The notes beneath the pieces were generated by a model that was not told the DNA's origin, made no database searches, and saw only the letters and a program-made list of their open reading frames with translations. Shown here one piece after another: positions 20,782-34,082 of a DNA stretch of 64,000 nt. Source of the DNA: Euphorbia lathyris (lineage: Eukaryota > Streptophyta > Magnoliopsida > Malpighiales > Euphorbiaceae); assembly GCF_963576675.1 (NCBI RefSeq), contig NC_088917.1, forward strand, positions 16,148,001 through 16,212,000. The letters run 5' to 3'. Each line of letters opens with the position of its first letter. Position 1 is the stretch's first letter. The translations under genes and the position numbers were made by a program.

Positions 20782-23778
20782 TTACTTTCTATGGGCAGCT
20801 TGATACAATTTTCCCTTGCCTTTGTCTTTCCACTGCTTACTGCCTGAAGCTTCACTTGTTTCTTGCTGAGTTCCATCATCTCGTTTGTTCTCCCCCGTTT
20901 TGCCACCATCAGGCGGAGGAGCAATGAAGGTGTCATTGAGAGCAGCACGAGTTAGTTTGACCGAGTAGGCCTTAAGACGTTTCATGCTTTCAAACAACCC
21001 ATCAAGCACAGGAACTCCATCATCCAAAACTGAACCTGGGACGCGAATGGAGGAGCTGATCATGCTGAGCATGTATTCTTGTGATTTAGCGAACCAGGAC
21101 ATGGCTTCCGCGAGTTGGGCATAGGATTGATGGTACATTCTACTGATAGCCTTGTCATAGATATCATGCTGAGCGTTTGTATGACGCACATGGTGAAATA
21201 GGCTTTGAGTGGTTTGGAGAATGGTATTGGTTTTGACCATGTCAGTTTCCATCTCCTCTTTGCTCAAATTCAGAAGACGGACAACTTCACTTATTTCATC
21301 CATCGTGCATTGGGAAGATGAAGAGAGAAGATCACGAGCGCCAATCAGCTTAGAAGTCAGTTTGGTGAAGCAATGATCTAACTCAGCAGAGGTAGCATAG
21401 CCCGTGTTGATGGTAGGCAATGCATTTATCTGTCATTGAAGTGCATTCATGTGGTTCACCATCATCAATATCAGCTCAGTTAGCTTGACAAAGAATTCTT
21501 GCTTGGGTTGCTGGAGTTGGATGGAAGTCATGACACTTACTAAATCTTTGAGATGTTTGATCTCATTGAGAAGCTGAGTGACAGATGAAAACTCTTGTGA
21601 TTCAGCGTTTGCAGACCCAGCAGCATCGGCATGAGAAGTGTTTATATCCTGGAAAAGATGTTGAGCCGAGTCGATGATGCGACGGCCGGACTCAGTGGCA
21701 TTAAGATAGGCAAATTGTGCTTCAGGATGTACCTCAGTGGCCGGAATTCTAGTTTCACCAGATTGAGGAGGTGTTTGGTGCTGTCCTTGAGTTGAAGTGC
21801 CAGTATGTTCAGCAACTGGACTTTTATGTGGATGAGCAGCAGGAGCTGACTGCTCAATGTTCTGCACAATAGGATGGAAAGGAGGTGGATCGGCAGAGAG
21901 AATTACCTGCTCAACATGGTCTTGAGTTGGTGCAGGGAGAGGCACCTCAGGTTGAGTAGGATTTTCCTTAGCTTGTTTTTCTCCCTGAGCAACTAGAACT
22001 TCGAGTTTTTCCTCGGTTTGGTTTGGATCTTCAGGAGTCTTGGCGTGTTGCTCGGTTTGAGTAACAGAGGCTTGGTTTTCCTGTATGGAGGGCTCAGGAG
22101 GTGATGAGAAGAACCTAAAATGAGTAGTTGTAAGGTCTGTGATTTCATCCCTTGGAGGTGAGTCATCTAGGAGGTCAATAGTGGGAGATTTGTAGGCCTT
22201 CTTCTTAAGCCTTCTTAACTTACTTGCCTTTGGAGGAGGTGAGTCAGCAGGAATGGAATCGAGTGATGATTCAATTCCAAGATCAGTGTTGAGCCCTTCC
22301 CTGACTATTTCTTGTTCTGGGAGCTCAGCAACACCTGTCCCATTCTGTTCAGCTGGACTTTCAACTTCCTCAGCATTCTCTGTTTGTCCTTGCTCAGCAT
22401 AAGTTTCTTGATATTGCTCAGTATTCTCATTATAATCATGCTGACCTTCATTGTCACTTTGTTCTTCTTCTTCTTCTTGATCAGCTGGAGTTTGCTCAAG
22501 GTCAATCTCTTGGCCTTTGATGAAGTGAGCATCATCAGGAACAGCAAAACCAAGAGGAACAGATTCAACCAGACTCAGCTCAACAGTTTTCTTTTTCTTC
22601 TTCTTCAGAGGGGTTTCCACACTTTCTAGCTCCTCATGCTCATCTTGCCTTTTTCTTTTCTCTGCTGACTTACCTTGGTCAGCATCAATTTTCTTCCCCT
22701 TAGAGACAATCCGAATTTTCTTGGGGACAGCATCAACATCCTTTGAGCTGGTTTGGACTGCCTTGCGTTTCTTTTCACGTTTGGTTTGGATAGCAGCTTC
22801 ATCTACAGCAATATCCTCGTTCTGAGGTAGCTCAGCATCCTCTTCCTCCTGAGCTTCCTCCTCAGCTTCTCCCTCAGCTTCCCCATGAGTTGCCTCGACG
22901 ACCCCTTTTCCCTTCTTGGGCTTGATAGGTTGGTTGTATACTAACCCAAACAATAACGCAACAGTAATTTCTGTTCCCACCGTTTCTATTTCAGTTGTTA
23001 CGTCGATTTGGTGGTCTTCAAGGATTCGGGTTATTAGGGAACCCAGCCTGAGTTTGATAGTGCTTCGTTGGAGTGCTCCTACCAGAAATACGGGCATGTT
23101 GAGGGGGCTGTAGGTTAGCATTTGCCAAATGAAGCACTGCTCGAAGTTTGAAGCGGATGATGCTGCGTTGAATTTTGGGAAGATGAAGTTGGTAAGTATA
23201 TAGTGCGCCATTTTCTGGTTTTGCCCCATGCACGTGTTGGGTATTTCCCCTTTGTGTCTAGCAGGTTTACAGAAAGTGACAGTATGGTCACGCTTCTCCT
23301 TAGTGGTCCTGAATTCCTTTCCAGTGTTTGGAAGTTGGAGCAAGTTTGAGAGATAGGAGGGGGTAATAGTGAGCTTCTTACCCTTAACGTGAGTGACTAG
23401 ATGGTCAGCATCACTTCCATCAACACAGAGGTTGGAATAGAATTCATGTACTAACCTAGGGTAGGTTTTTCCAGGAACCGAAAAGAGTCCAGTCCATCCG
23501 TTTTTCGCAATCCATTCACAAAACGGTTGCTCATGTGTAATGAAGCTTGGGGAGAACCACCTGCATCGAAGAACCTCATGATTCTTCACACTAGGGTACA
23601 CCTTGATGAAGAATTTTTCATTTGGCTGCTCATCCTTCTTCTTCTTTGAAGAGGTTGCTGGGTCAGTTTTGGGGTTTCTGTTTGGAGTTAGGTCATGCTG
23701 ACCTTGTTGAGACTTAGGGTTTTCATCGGCGTGGTCATCGTTGTTACCGCCACCGGAAGAACTTTGGGATTTCGCCAT
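20782..23778 (-). pseudogene. Third ORF of outer Sirevirus-like element
   Basis: About 998 codons start at ATG 23776-23778 (MAKSQSSSGGG), broken by one in-frame TGA at 21433-21435. Residues about 50-230 (FFIKVYPSVKNHEV, GWTGLFSVPGKTYPRLVHEF, YLSNLLQLPNTG) resemble the plant putative transposon protein domain found in many retroelement accessory ORFs. A long acidic, Gln/Glu-rich linker with lysine clusters (KKKKKK near residue 395) follows. The last 300 residues look helical (VTQLLNEIKHLKDLVSVM). I see no signal peptide or membrane segment, so a true envelope is not supported. A TATA-like sequence lies about 100 bases upstream. Confidence 0.8.
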
Positions 23779-23875
23779 TTCTATGAGGTCTTTGAGAATT
23801 TTCTGGGATTTAGAGAGATGAATTCGAATGCCAAAGATTTCGTGTGTAAAGAATGATAAGTGGGAAAACTTCCAG

Positions 23876-23883
23876 TTTTTATA
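23876..23883 (-). promoter_or_regulatory. Conserved TATA-like box before third ORF (minus copy)
   Basis: On the minus strand CTATAAAAACTGG lies about 100 bases before the third ORF start, followed by a pyrimidine-rich leader. Further upstream, GTGTCATAAATG and TGTCGGT (about 23925-23975) also occur at the same place in the plus-strand copy. 23780-24269 otherwise holds only this spacer between pol and the third ORF. Confidence 0.55.
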
Positions 23884-24269
23884 GAGGTGCTAATGAATCC
23901 TATACGTTTAACTAGCCGTTTCACCTCGAGATTATCAACCGACAGGGATTCTATCATTTATGACACGTTCGGCGCATGGGATTTCTCATTATTTCTTACG
24001 TTATCCTAGGTAGCTATTAATGCGCGTGCCAGCATTTAATGTTTTAAATGTGTTTTACTCGGCATTAAGAATACCAAACGTTTGTGATTCTGGGCAGTCA
24101 GTTTTACGTAGGATTGTTGTTTGTGGACTTAGTAACTCGGGTTAGAAGAGAAATCACTCAGCATAGGGTGATTTCATGTCATTCTTAACTCAGCATGCAA
24201 TCAGTTACTAAAATATCACAGATCACTCAGCATGATAATCACTCAACATTCAATTTTAGCACATAGAAT

Positions 24270-24671
24270 TTATTGAAGAGGATTAGACATACCGATAGCT
24301 TCCCTTAGTATGTTGAATTGCTCACTAGCCAAGGGCTTCGTAAAGATATCTGCAAGCTGTTCATTTATTGAAACATAAGTCAGCTTGATCTCACCCTTGA
24401 GTACATGATCTCTGATGAAGTGATGTCTTATACTGACATGCTTCATCCTGCTGTGTTGGATTGGATTCTTAGATAAGTCAATGTCACTCTTGTTGTCACA
24501 TTTGACTTCTATTGTTTCTGTTTTGACACCGTAATCCTCAAGCTGTTGCTTAATCCATAGGACTTGAGCCACACAGCTTCCAGCAGCAACATACTCAGCT
24601 TTAGTTGTAGACAAGGCCACTGATGACTGCTTTTTACTAAACCACGAAACTAGACAGCTTCCTAGGAATTG
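24270..24671 (-). pseudogene. Outer element pol, RNase H end
   Basis: The minus-strand frame gives CQFLGSCLVSWFSKKQSSVA, TTKAEYVAAGSCVAQVLWIK and LADIFTKPLASEQFNILREA, the copia RNase H C-terminus, ending at a normal stop. At 24671 it is cut by the insertion of the inner copia element; the missing upstream part resumes at 34083. The D of the SAIDLSK motif is preceded by aspartate (KSDIDLSK), a likely point change. Confidence 0.9.
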
Positions 24672-24676
24672 GCATC

Positions 24677-26535
24677 TGTTGGGGTTTAGTGTCCTATACA
24701 CAATTGTTCTAGGATACAAACTTAATATAAATGAATTGTTCTTTATATCATTTGTTTTAATGAGATATATGTTTTATAACTATATAAAGGCAATCCCTTT
24801 TAAGCACTAAATAAAGTCTAATAAAAGGAAATCCGTAAGTTTGTTAAAGTGATTATAAAGTGTTCATACAAGCATGAAGTGAGACAAAACTTTATAATAA
24901 ACTAATAAACTTAAAACCACCCCAAGTCAAGTGATATGTTTAGGATTGATATATCACTGTTGAGACTTGCATGTAACAATGTCTTCTGTCCGACAGAAAG
25001 CTGATCTCACAAGCTTCATATATACAGATATCTGGACAGTTACATGGATCCGATGAAAAGTAGTTCATTAGGATTAGGGATCCGATTTGAGATAACATGA
25101 TGGGTAGATTCATCCTTGTCACCTGTTCATCTCATTGGTATTAATATGTATAACTAATCCTCAGACTCATAGGAATATTAATTGGTATTCTGGATTACGG
25201 AATGTGACGCTTTGACTCTGGTGTAACACGATCCTTAACAGAGATGACTCTGGGGTGTGAACAGTAGACGTTGGGTATCACAGGAAGTGATTGCGGGATC
25301 GTTATATATTGGATTGAGCATTTATCACTCCCAATAAATGGGAGATACATCCAAGGATCGCTTGTGGAAGACTCGACTCTAAATCCTTGCAAGGTGATAG
25401 CTTAAGACTTGAAATACAGATTTCACTTAACCTATCTATTTGAGTTGACTCGGCCTGTACAAGTAAAACGAACGTCTCGCTATATGTGACTTGACATCAT
25501 CCATAGTCATAAGATTTAGTTCAAGGATGTAGTTGATAAAGGATCGAATTATACTGTAATTAATACGGAAAGGTTAACGACAGAATCAACCTGTCTTCTT
25601 ATGGCTCTGGGGGAATGATTACGGACTTGCTAATCACATACTCTGTACATCATTCCGTTATGCAAAGATTAAATATAATTCTTTGAAAATTAATTTAATA
25701 AAGTTCCATACGGCCAGTAGTAATAGGAACCTAATGGGTCACACATAAGATTTGGAACCTAAAAGAGAGATAGATGTTAATTAATTGATGGAAGCCCTAT
25801 TGAGCCCAATAAGGCCCATGGACCAAAGGGGGGGTCGAAATTCATGTAGTATGTACATGAATAATTAATTTGATTTTTTTATCAATCCTAATTAGATTAG
25901 GATTATGAATTAAATTAATTAAGAGATAAATAAGTTAGGAGTTTTAATTAGATTATAATACTCCTATTATTATCCAATAAGGTTATTATTATTATCCTTA
26001 ATATGTTAGATATATAATGAGATAATAATTAGGAATTCTATTCCGAATTGAATTCCTATTCAGTAACCTAATTCTATCTAACTAGGGATTAGATACAAGA
26101 GATTATAAATACCCTCCCTTAGGATTTTCGAAATCCAAGTGTGCAAACCCTAGAGAGATTTTCGAAATCCACCCTAGTGCAAGAGAGAGAATATTCGACC
26201 CCTAGTTCGAGGACGAGATTTTTCTACGGCTTCCTTTCGATCAATTGATTTCATCTATTTCTTTTATCCTTGATCTTGTGTTGATTAATTAGAGGCAATC
26301 TATTTTGGTTGCTATTCAACGGTTGATTCTAACTTAATCTTCCCGTGTTTTATTTTGTTCTTGGGAACTCGGAGAAGAGTTGTGGGAACTTCATTAACAA
26401 CGGTAGATTGATCATCAAAAGGTAATTCTTCTTATCCCTCTTTATATGAAATAACGATTAACGGATCCTAGGGTTAATGGAAATAGGTTAAAAATTTTAT
26501 ATTTCCGCTGCTATACCTTAGCCTAATTTCCAACA
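24677..26535 (+). repeat. 5' LTR of inner copia element
   Basis: 1859 bases from TGTTGGGG to CCAACA. A TATA-like GATTATAAATACCC lies near 26100, followed by the presumed transcript start and an R region. The pair at 32217-34077 is almost identical. Short frames inside it are not genes. Confidence 0.93.
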
Positions 26536-26536
26536 G

Positions 26537-26548
26537 TGGTATCAGAGA
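26537..26548 (+). promoter_or_regulatory. Primer binding site, initiator tRNA-Met type
   Basis: TGGTATCAGAGA begins two bases after the 5' LTR and is complementary to the 3' end of plant initiator tRNA-Met, the usual primer of copia elements. Confidence 0.9.
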
Positions 26549-26918
26549 CATCGTTAAATCCGTTATTTCATATATGAAAATTTAGAAGTTTTTCAATAGG
26601 ATTGAATAAATATTTATAGTTAGGATTAATTAACAAATTGTTTTGATTAATTAATTCTAAAGATAAATAAGTTTTAATTAATTATTAATTAAAATAGATT
26701 ATGCGTATGTTCCTAATTATTTTGGTTCATAATCATCACAACAAAATCTATTAGTTTTATAGTTAGATTGATAAAATCAGTTTTATTAATTCTAAAGATA
26801 AAACGGAAATCTATAGTAGTTTTTCCTATTTTCTGAAAATCGTTTTAAAACCATTTTAGAACTGATATATATATATTTAAAATTATTATAAAAAAAAATT
26901 GCGACAGCAGCTCGAGTC

Positions 26919-27023
26919 GCGCCGCGTGCGGCGCCTGGCCGCCGCTGCCGCAAGGCAGCGGCGGTTCAGCCGTCCTAAGGCTGCTGCCAATCGGCAGCAG
27001 CCCACTCTCGGGCCCGGCCCGAG
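26919..27023 (+). other. Cluster of four perfect GC-rich hairpins in the leader
   Basis: Four consecutive stems lie in an otherwise AT-rich leader. They are 26919-26934 (7 bp, loop GT), 26939-26964 (arms CCGCCGCTGCC and GGCAGCGGCGG, loop GCAA), 26979-27002 (arms GGCTGCTGCC and GGCAGCAGCC, loop AATC) and 27007-27023 (arms CTCGGGC and GCCCGAG, loop CCG). All arms pair without mismatch. The position between PBS and gag would place them in the genomic RNA leader. 26549-26900 and 27024-28295 are AT-rich leader sequence with nothing else recognisable. Confidence 0.8.
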
Positions 27024-28295
27024 ACCCACTTGAATTTTAAATTGTTTAAAATCGGTTTTTATATATATTTGAATATATATGTTTCAGAAATTGATAGTTT
27101 TCTGTTTTGATTATCGAATGAAAATTTGTTTAAAAGTTTGTTTTACCAATTTGTAAATCAAAATGTTAAATGAATTGAAATCAAAATAATTGGGACGTGC
27201 ATAATTGACGTTTTGTATAGTTATATTAATCTAAGGATTAATATAAAGATACAAAACTATTAGAAGTAAAATTGGATGAAAGTTAATTTAATAAGTTAAT
27301 GTGATTAACCTAAATATTACATAAAATAGTTATGTAATCAACCAATTAAATTTATTTAATTGAGTGTATGCATGTTTGGAGTTATGGACATATTTGGACC
27401 CTCTTTTAGTCTTTTGGTATTTTTGAAATAGGGCCTGCGAGTCCTGCCTTTCTACTATCTATTGTAATTTCTCCTCTCATCTAATTCCCTTCAATTCAAT
27501 TGAAGTTTTCTTTAGTAGTATAGAAATTAATATGTAATTTCAAGGCGCCATGGAGAAGACGGAGGACCTAAAGAGAAATATGTAATAGTTAGTATTTCCT
27601 TAGGTTTGCCCTTTTGATATGTCCATAACGACAATGTAAGTGAATGTATGTGTCTGATGTATGCTAAAGCAAATCAAGACTAAGTTAGATTATGAGACCT
27701 AAAATAAAATCCCTCATTAAAAAGTTAAGTAAATAAACAAGTTATTAAAATCGGTTGCCCATCCCTAATATTATAATTCAGCCGGCAGTACTGGGGGGCC
27801 TTTGGGTTGTTGAGCAAACTCAAGCTCGGGGTCTTACGGTAACACCTGAATTATCGAAAATTACTTTTCATGAATATGGGGTAATACTTAAATTAGATTA
27901 TGATAATTGGATGAGCAAACTCATGTTGTCATAAACTAATGGGCAATATGGTTGGGATTAATGTGAATAGCATATTAGTTACTAATGTGGTTAGTAACCC
28001 AATAACCTAGGAATCACATTAAAGATGTGATTGATTACATGAATCTACCGAACGAATGAGACTAGCTTGTTGAGCAAATTCAAGGCGAAATCTCAGGAGT
28101 TAGGATCCTAGCTCACTAAAGGATTTGTGAAATTCTTCGAATTAATATGGAGGGCTATTAATTTGGCAAAATAGTGGGAGCAATCTAAAATAAACTAAAA
28201 GGCCTATAATTTTATATTGATATACTTTAAGCAAATGAATGACATACGTTTACTCTTTCTCACTCTCAGGTTTAATTAAACACACTCTTAAAATC

Positions 28296-31200
28296 ATGAC
28301 TAACACCAATCTGCAAAACATTCTTACCGATAACAAATTGAATGGTTCAAACTTCACCGACTGGTTTCGTAACCTCAAAATCATTTTGAAGTTCGATAAA
28401 ATAGGGTATGTACTTGATACATCGATACCCCCTCTCCCTGCTGATGATGCTCCCATTGAGGAAATTGATGCTTACCAGAAGCACAAGGCTGATGATGATC
28501 ATGCCGGATGCATCATACTTGCATCGATGACACCGGAATTACAAAGGCAACATGAGGAAATGGATGCCTATTCCATCATCATGCACCTAAAGGAATTGTT
28601 TGGGAAACAGACCAGGTGCGAACGCTACGAGATATCCAAGTTGCTATATCGTTGCAGGATGCAAGAGGGCACATCTGTCATGACACATTGTGTCAAGATG
28701 ATTGGCTACATTACCAAACTTTCTAGTATTGGATTTGCGATGGATAACGAATTAAGCATAGACTTAATTCTTCAATCCCTCCCAGAGAGTTATTCACAGT
28801 TCATTATGAACTATCAGATGAATGACTTGCAAACCTCTCTTGAAGAGCTTGCAAATATGCTCAAGTTAGTTGAGCCCAATATGAAGAAAGACAAAGCCAT
28901 ACCGGCTCTTGTCATAGAGGGATCAAAGAAGAGGAAAGGGAATTCTCCCAATCCTAAACATCCCAAGAAAGGTAAGAAAGTCGTGCCCAACAAAACTAAG
29001 GGAAAGGAAGTGAAGAAGCCCAAAGGAGAGTGCCACTTCTGTGGTAAAGACGAGCATTGGAAGAGGAACTGCAAGGAGTACCTAGCCTCCCTCAAGAAGG
29101 GAAATGGCGGTGCTTCAACATCTGGTATGTTTTATATTGAAATAAATACAGTTTCACAGTCTGAATCTTGGGTACTTGATACCGGATGTGGATCTCATAT
29201 TTGTACAAATATGCAGAAGCTAAAACAGACTAAGGAACTAAAGAAAGAAAGCATAAACTTGCGAGTAGGAAATGGAGCAAGAGTTGCCGCCCTCGCAATT
29301 GGAGATTATGTTTTGAATTTGCCCTCTGGGCTTGTAATAGAATTAAGGAACTGTTTGTATGTTCCACAAATGTCTCGCAACATTATTTCTATTAGCTGTA
29401 TTGTTGACGACGGTTTTCATATTTCAATAAAAGACAAACATTGCGATTTTTATAAAGATTCGATCTTTTATTTTTCAGGAATATCACAAAATGGGATTTA
29501 TGTGTTAGATGACAAAATTTCTGTTTTCGCAATTGATACCAAAAGACATAAGCTAGATAATTCAACTTACTTGTGGCATTGTCGTTTAGGCCATATAAAC
29601 AAGAGACGCATGCTAAAGCTACATTCGGATGGGCTTATAGATCCAATCGATCCCGAATCATTGGAAACATGCGAATCATGTTTAAAAGGTAAAATGACAA
29701 AGACACCCTTTAGCAATAAAGGTGAGCGTGTATCAGACACTCTAGGACTTATTCATTCAGATGTATGCGGTCCTATGTCAGTCCAAGCAAGAGGAGGATT
29801 CAGATTCTTCATAAGCTTCATAGATGTCCATACCCGATATGGTTACATCTACTTGATGAAGCACAAATCAGAAGCTTTTGAGAAATTCAAATGCTTCAAG
29901 AATGAAGTAGAAAATCAATTAGGAAAGAAAATAAAGACGCTTCGATCTGATCGAGGTGGCGAATATCTTTCAGATGATTTTCTGAATTATCTAACTGAAT
30001 GTGGGATATGCTCACAATGGACACCTCCCTATACACCACAACACAATGGTGTATCCGAGAGGAGAAACCGTACCCTACTAGATATGGTACGATCCATGAT
30101 GAGCATGGCCTTACTTCCAAAGATGTTCTGGGGCTATGCCTTAGAAACTGCCCTCTTCACCCTAAATCAAGTACCAACTAAATCCGCTAGTTCCACACCA
30201 TATGAATTGTTCGTTGGTAGGAAACCCGTGTTTTCATTTATAAGAGTATGGGGTTGTTCAGCATTTCTCAAACGCATTGCGTCCGACAAACTAGATTCGA
30301 AATCTGATAAATGTTTCTTCATTGGATACCCTAAGGAAACTAAGGGATATTACTTCTATCATCCAGATGATCAGAAAGTAATAGTATCCAGGCACGCAAC
30401 CTTCTTAGAGAAAGAGTTTCTCGAAGAAACACAAAAGGGAAGCATGATTGAACTTGATGAAGTTCAAGAAGAAGAAACACCGTCTGAAACAACGGAGGCG
30501 GTTGAGGTACCCGAAGTAGTCCCATTAGATGAGACTCCAGTGCCACCTATTCGTAGATCACAAAGAGTTCGTGAACTCCCAGTTAGATATGGTTTTCTAG
30601 TGGGAGATAATAATGAGGTTCCCGTGTTAGACGACGAACCCGAAAACTACGAAGAGGCTCTTACTAGTCCAGATTCTAAATCATGGCTTGAGGCCATGGA
30701 TTCTGAAATGGATTCCATGTATACTAACCAAGTGTGGACTTTGGTTGATCCACCCGAAGGGATAAAACCCATTGGGTGCAGATGGATCTTCAAAAAGAAG
30801 ACAGACATGGATGGAAAGGTTAGCACCTACAAAGCTAGGTTAGTAGCGAAAGGATATCGTCAGAAGCAAGGAATTGATTATGACGAAACTTTCTCTCCTG
30901 TGGCTATGTCCAAATCAATCAGAATCATGCTTGCAATTGCCGCTCACTACGATTATGAGATTTGGCAAATGGATGTGAAAACAGCTTTCCTAAACAGAAA
31001 CCTGCTTGAGGATGTATATATGATGCAGCCTGAAGGTTTCATATCGAAGGATGCAAATAAAGTTTGCAAACTTCAAAGATCCATTTATGGACTCAAGCAA
31101 GCATCAAGAAGTTGGAATAAGCGTTTTGACGAAACCATAAAACAATTTGGTTTCGAACAAAACTGCGAAGAAGCTTGCATTTACAAGAAAGCAAGTGGGA

Positions 31201-31679
31201 GCTCTATAGCATTTCTCATACTATATGTGGACGATATATTATTAATGGGAAATGACATTGCTCTACTACGGTCGGTAAAAGTATGGTTATCTGGTAACTT
31301 CTCAATGAAAGACCTTGGTGAAGCAGCTTATATACTTGGAATAAAGATCTACAGAGATAGATCGAGAAGACTGCTTGGTCTTTCACAGGCTACATACATT
31401 GAAAAGGTGCTAAATCGATTTAGCATGCTTGAATCGAAACGAGGTAACTTACCCATGCTACATGGAGTAAAGTTAAACAATCATCAATGTCCTAAAACCG
31501 ATGATGACAAAAGACGCATGGCTGTAGTCCCGTACGCCAGCGCAATCGGTTCGATTATGTATGCTATGCTATGCATTAGACCTGACGTAGCGTTCGCGTT
31601 ATCTGTAACGAGTCATTACCAAGGGAATCCGGGAGACGAGCATTGGATTACCGCCAAGAACATTCTTAAGAAGAACTAA
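28296..31679 (+). pseudogene. Inner copia gag-pol, frameshifted near the end
   Basis: From ATG 28296 (MTNTNLQNIL) 1127 residues are open. The gag has a copia-type core and a zinc knuckle near residue 245 (CHFCGKDEHWKRNC). The protease site is WVLDTGCGSH near 290. The integrase has the His-His-Cys-Cys region (WHCRLGH, CESC), then aspartates in HSDVCGP and RSDRGGEY and glutamate in NGVSERRNRT. The reverse transcriptase has YVDDILLM near 975. The frame ends early at TAA 31677-31679 because a few bases are lost where the family has a K-Y-L-R-R-T-K segment. All three activities appear otherwise intact. Confidence 0.92.
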
Positions 31680-32202
31680 AGATATGTTCCTAGTGTATGG
31701 AGAAGGTGATCTGAAAATAGAAGGATTTTCAGACGCAAGTCATCTCACAGATGAGAATGATTTTAAATCCCAATCAGGATACATGTTTATCTTGAATGGG
31801 GGTGCGGTCAGTTGGAAGAGTTCCAAGCAGGGAAGCGTAGCTTTCTCTACGATCGAGTCAGAGTATATCGTAGCTGCGGAAGCAGCAAAGGAAGCGTTTT
31901 GGATAAGGAAGTTCATTACAGAACTTGGTGTGCTGCCTGACATTGTAAATCTCATTACACTGTATTGTGATAACAATGGAGCCATTGCGCAAGCAAAGGA
32001 ACCACGGTCTCATAATGCGTCCAAGCATTACTTTAAGCGATACCACATCATAAGAGAGATTGTGGCTAGAAAAGATGTGAGAATAGAAAGAGTACCTACA
32101 GAGGACAACATTGCAGATCCATTGACAAAGCCCTTAACCCAGAGAGTACATGATCGTCATCAAACTTCTACTGGGATAAGTTTTAGAAACAATTGGCTTT
32201 AG
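31670..32202 (+). pseudogene. Inner copia RNase H, shifted frame
   Basis: In the next frame the protein continues with GFSDASHLTDENDFKSQSGY, VSWKSSKQGSVAFSTIESEY and ADPLTKPLTQRVHDRH, the copia RNase H domain with its Asp, Glu and Asp residues, and ends at TAG 32200-32202 just before the polypurine tract. It is the C-terminus of the gag-pol protein separated by the frameshift. Confidence 0.92.
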
Positions 32203-32205
32203 TCC

Positions 32206-34077
32206 AAGTGGGAGTATGTTGGGGTTTAGTGTCCTATAGACAATTGTTCTAGGATACAAACTTAATATAAATGAATTGTTCTTTATATCATTTGTTTTAA
32301 TGAGATATATGTTTTATAACTATATAAAGGCAATCCCTTTTAAGCACTAAATAAAGTCTAATAAAAGGAAATCCGTAAGTTTGATTAAAGTGATTATAAA
32401 GTGTTCATACAAGCATGAAGTGAGACAAAACTTTATAATAAACTAATAAACTTAAAACCACCCCAAGTCAAGTGATATGTTTAGGATTGATATATCACTG
32501 TTGAGACTTGCATGTAACAATGTCTTCTGTCCGACAGAAAGCTGATCTCACAAGCTTCATATATACAGATATCTAGACAGTTACATGGATCTGATGAAAA
32601 GTAGTTCATTAGGATTGGGGATCCGATTTGAGATAACAGGATGGGTAGATTCATCCTTGTCACCTGTTCATCTCATTGGTATTAATAGGTATAACTAATC
32701 CTCAGACTCAAAGGAATATTAATTGGTATTCTGGATTACGAAATGTGACGCTTTGACTCTGGTGTAACATGATCCTTAACAGAGATGACTCTGGGGTGTG
32801 AACAGTAGACGTTGGGTATCACAAGAAGTGATTGCAGGATCGTTATATATTGGATTGAGCATTTATCACTCCCGATAAATGGGAGATACATCCAAGGATC
32901 GCTTGTGGAAGACTCGACTCTAAATCCTTGCAAGGTGATAGCTTAAGACTTGAAATACAGATTTCACTTAACCTATCTATTTGAGTTGACTCGGCCTGTA
33001 CAAGTAAAACGAACGTCTCGCTATATGTGACTTGACATCATCCATAGTCATAAGATTCAGTTCAAGGATGTAGTTGATAAAGGATCGAATTATACTGTAA
33101 CTAATACGGAAAGGTTAACGACAGAATCAACCTGTCTTCTTATGGCTCTGGGGGAATGATTACGGACTTGCTAATCACATACTCTGTACATCATTCAGTT
33201 ATGCAAAGATTAAATATAAATCTTTGAAAATTAATTTAATAAAGTTGCATACGGCCAGTAGTAATAGGAACCTAATGGGTCACACATAAGACTTGGAACC
33301 TAAAAGAGAGATAGATGTTAATTAATTTATGGAAGCCCAATTGAGCCCAATAAGGCCCATGGACCAAAGGGGGGGTCGAAATTCATGTAGTATGTACATG
33401 AATAATTAATTTGATTTTTTATCAATCCTAATTAGATTAGGATTATGAATTAAATTAATTAAGAGATAAATAAGTTAGGAGTTTTAATTAGATTATAATA
33501 CTCCTATTATTATCCAATAAGGTTATTATTATTATCCTTAATATGTTAGATATATAATGAGATAATAATTAGGAATTCTATTCCGAATTGAATTCCTATT
33601 CAGTAACCTAATTCTATCTAACTAGGGATTAGATACAAGAGATTATAAATACCCCCTCCCTTAGGATTTTCGAAATCCAAGTGTGCAAACCCTAGAGAGA
33701 TTTTCGAAATCCACCCTAGTGCAAGAGAGAGAATATTCGACCCCTAGTTCGAGGACGAGATTTTTCTACGGCTTCCTTTCGATCAATTGATTTCATCTAT
33801 TTCTTTTATCCTTGATCTTGTGTTGATTAATTAGAGGCAATCTATTTTGGTTGCTATTCAACGGTTGATTCTAACTTAATCTTCCCGTGTTTTATTTTGT
33901 GCTTGGGAACTCAGAGAAGAGTTGTGGGCACTTCATTAACAACGGTAGATTGATCATCAAAAGGTAATTCTTCTTATCCCTCTTTATATGAAATAACGAT
34001 TAACGGATCCTAGGGTTAATGGAAATAGGTTAAAATTTTTATATTTCCGCTGCTATACCTTAGCCTAATTTCCAACA
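32206..34077 (+). repeat. Polypurine tract and 3' LTR of inner copia element
   Basis: AAGTGGGAGTA at 32206-32216 is the polypurine tract. The LTR 32217-34077 (1861 bases) follows and matches 24677-26535 with scattered single-base changes and two one-base indels. Confidence 0.93.
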
Positions 34078-34082
34078 GCATC

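Larger units (their letters stand above)
24672..34082 (+). mobile_element. Inner Ty1/copia element, nearly complete
   Basis: The 9401-bp element (24677-34077) lies between GCATC duplications (24672-24676 and 34078-34082). It has two long LTRs that start TGTTGGGGTTTAG and end TTTCCAACA, a PBS, a 1.76 kb leader, one gag-pol frame and a polypurine tract. By eye the LTRs differ at about 27 positions in 1860. It splits the RNase H domain of the outer element. Only a frameshift near 31670 breaks the coding region. Confidence 0.93.

Noticed and set aside
21433..23778. Host gene for a 781-residue acidic protein
   Set aside because: It lies between pol and 3' LTR of a retroelement, and a related ORF occupies the same place in the second copy.
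24940..25392. Small frames of 60-65 residues, repeated at 32481-32933
   Set aside because: They lie inside the LTR pair of the inner copia element and merely repeat with it.
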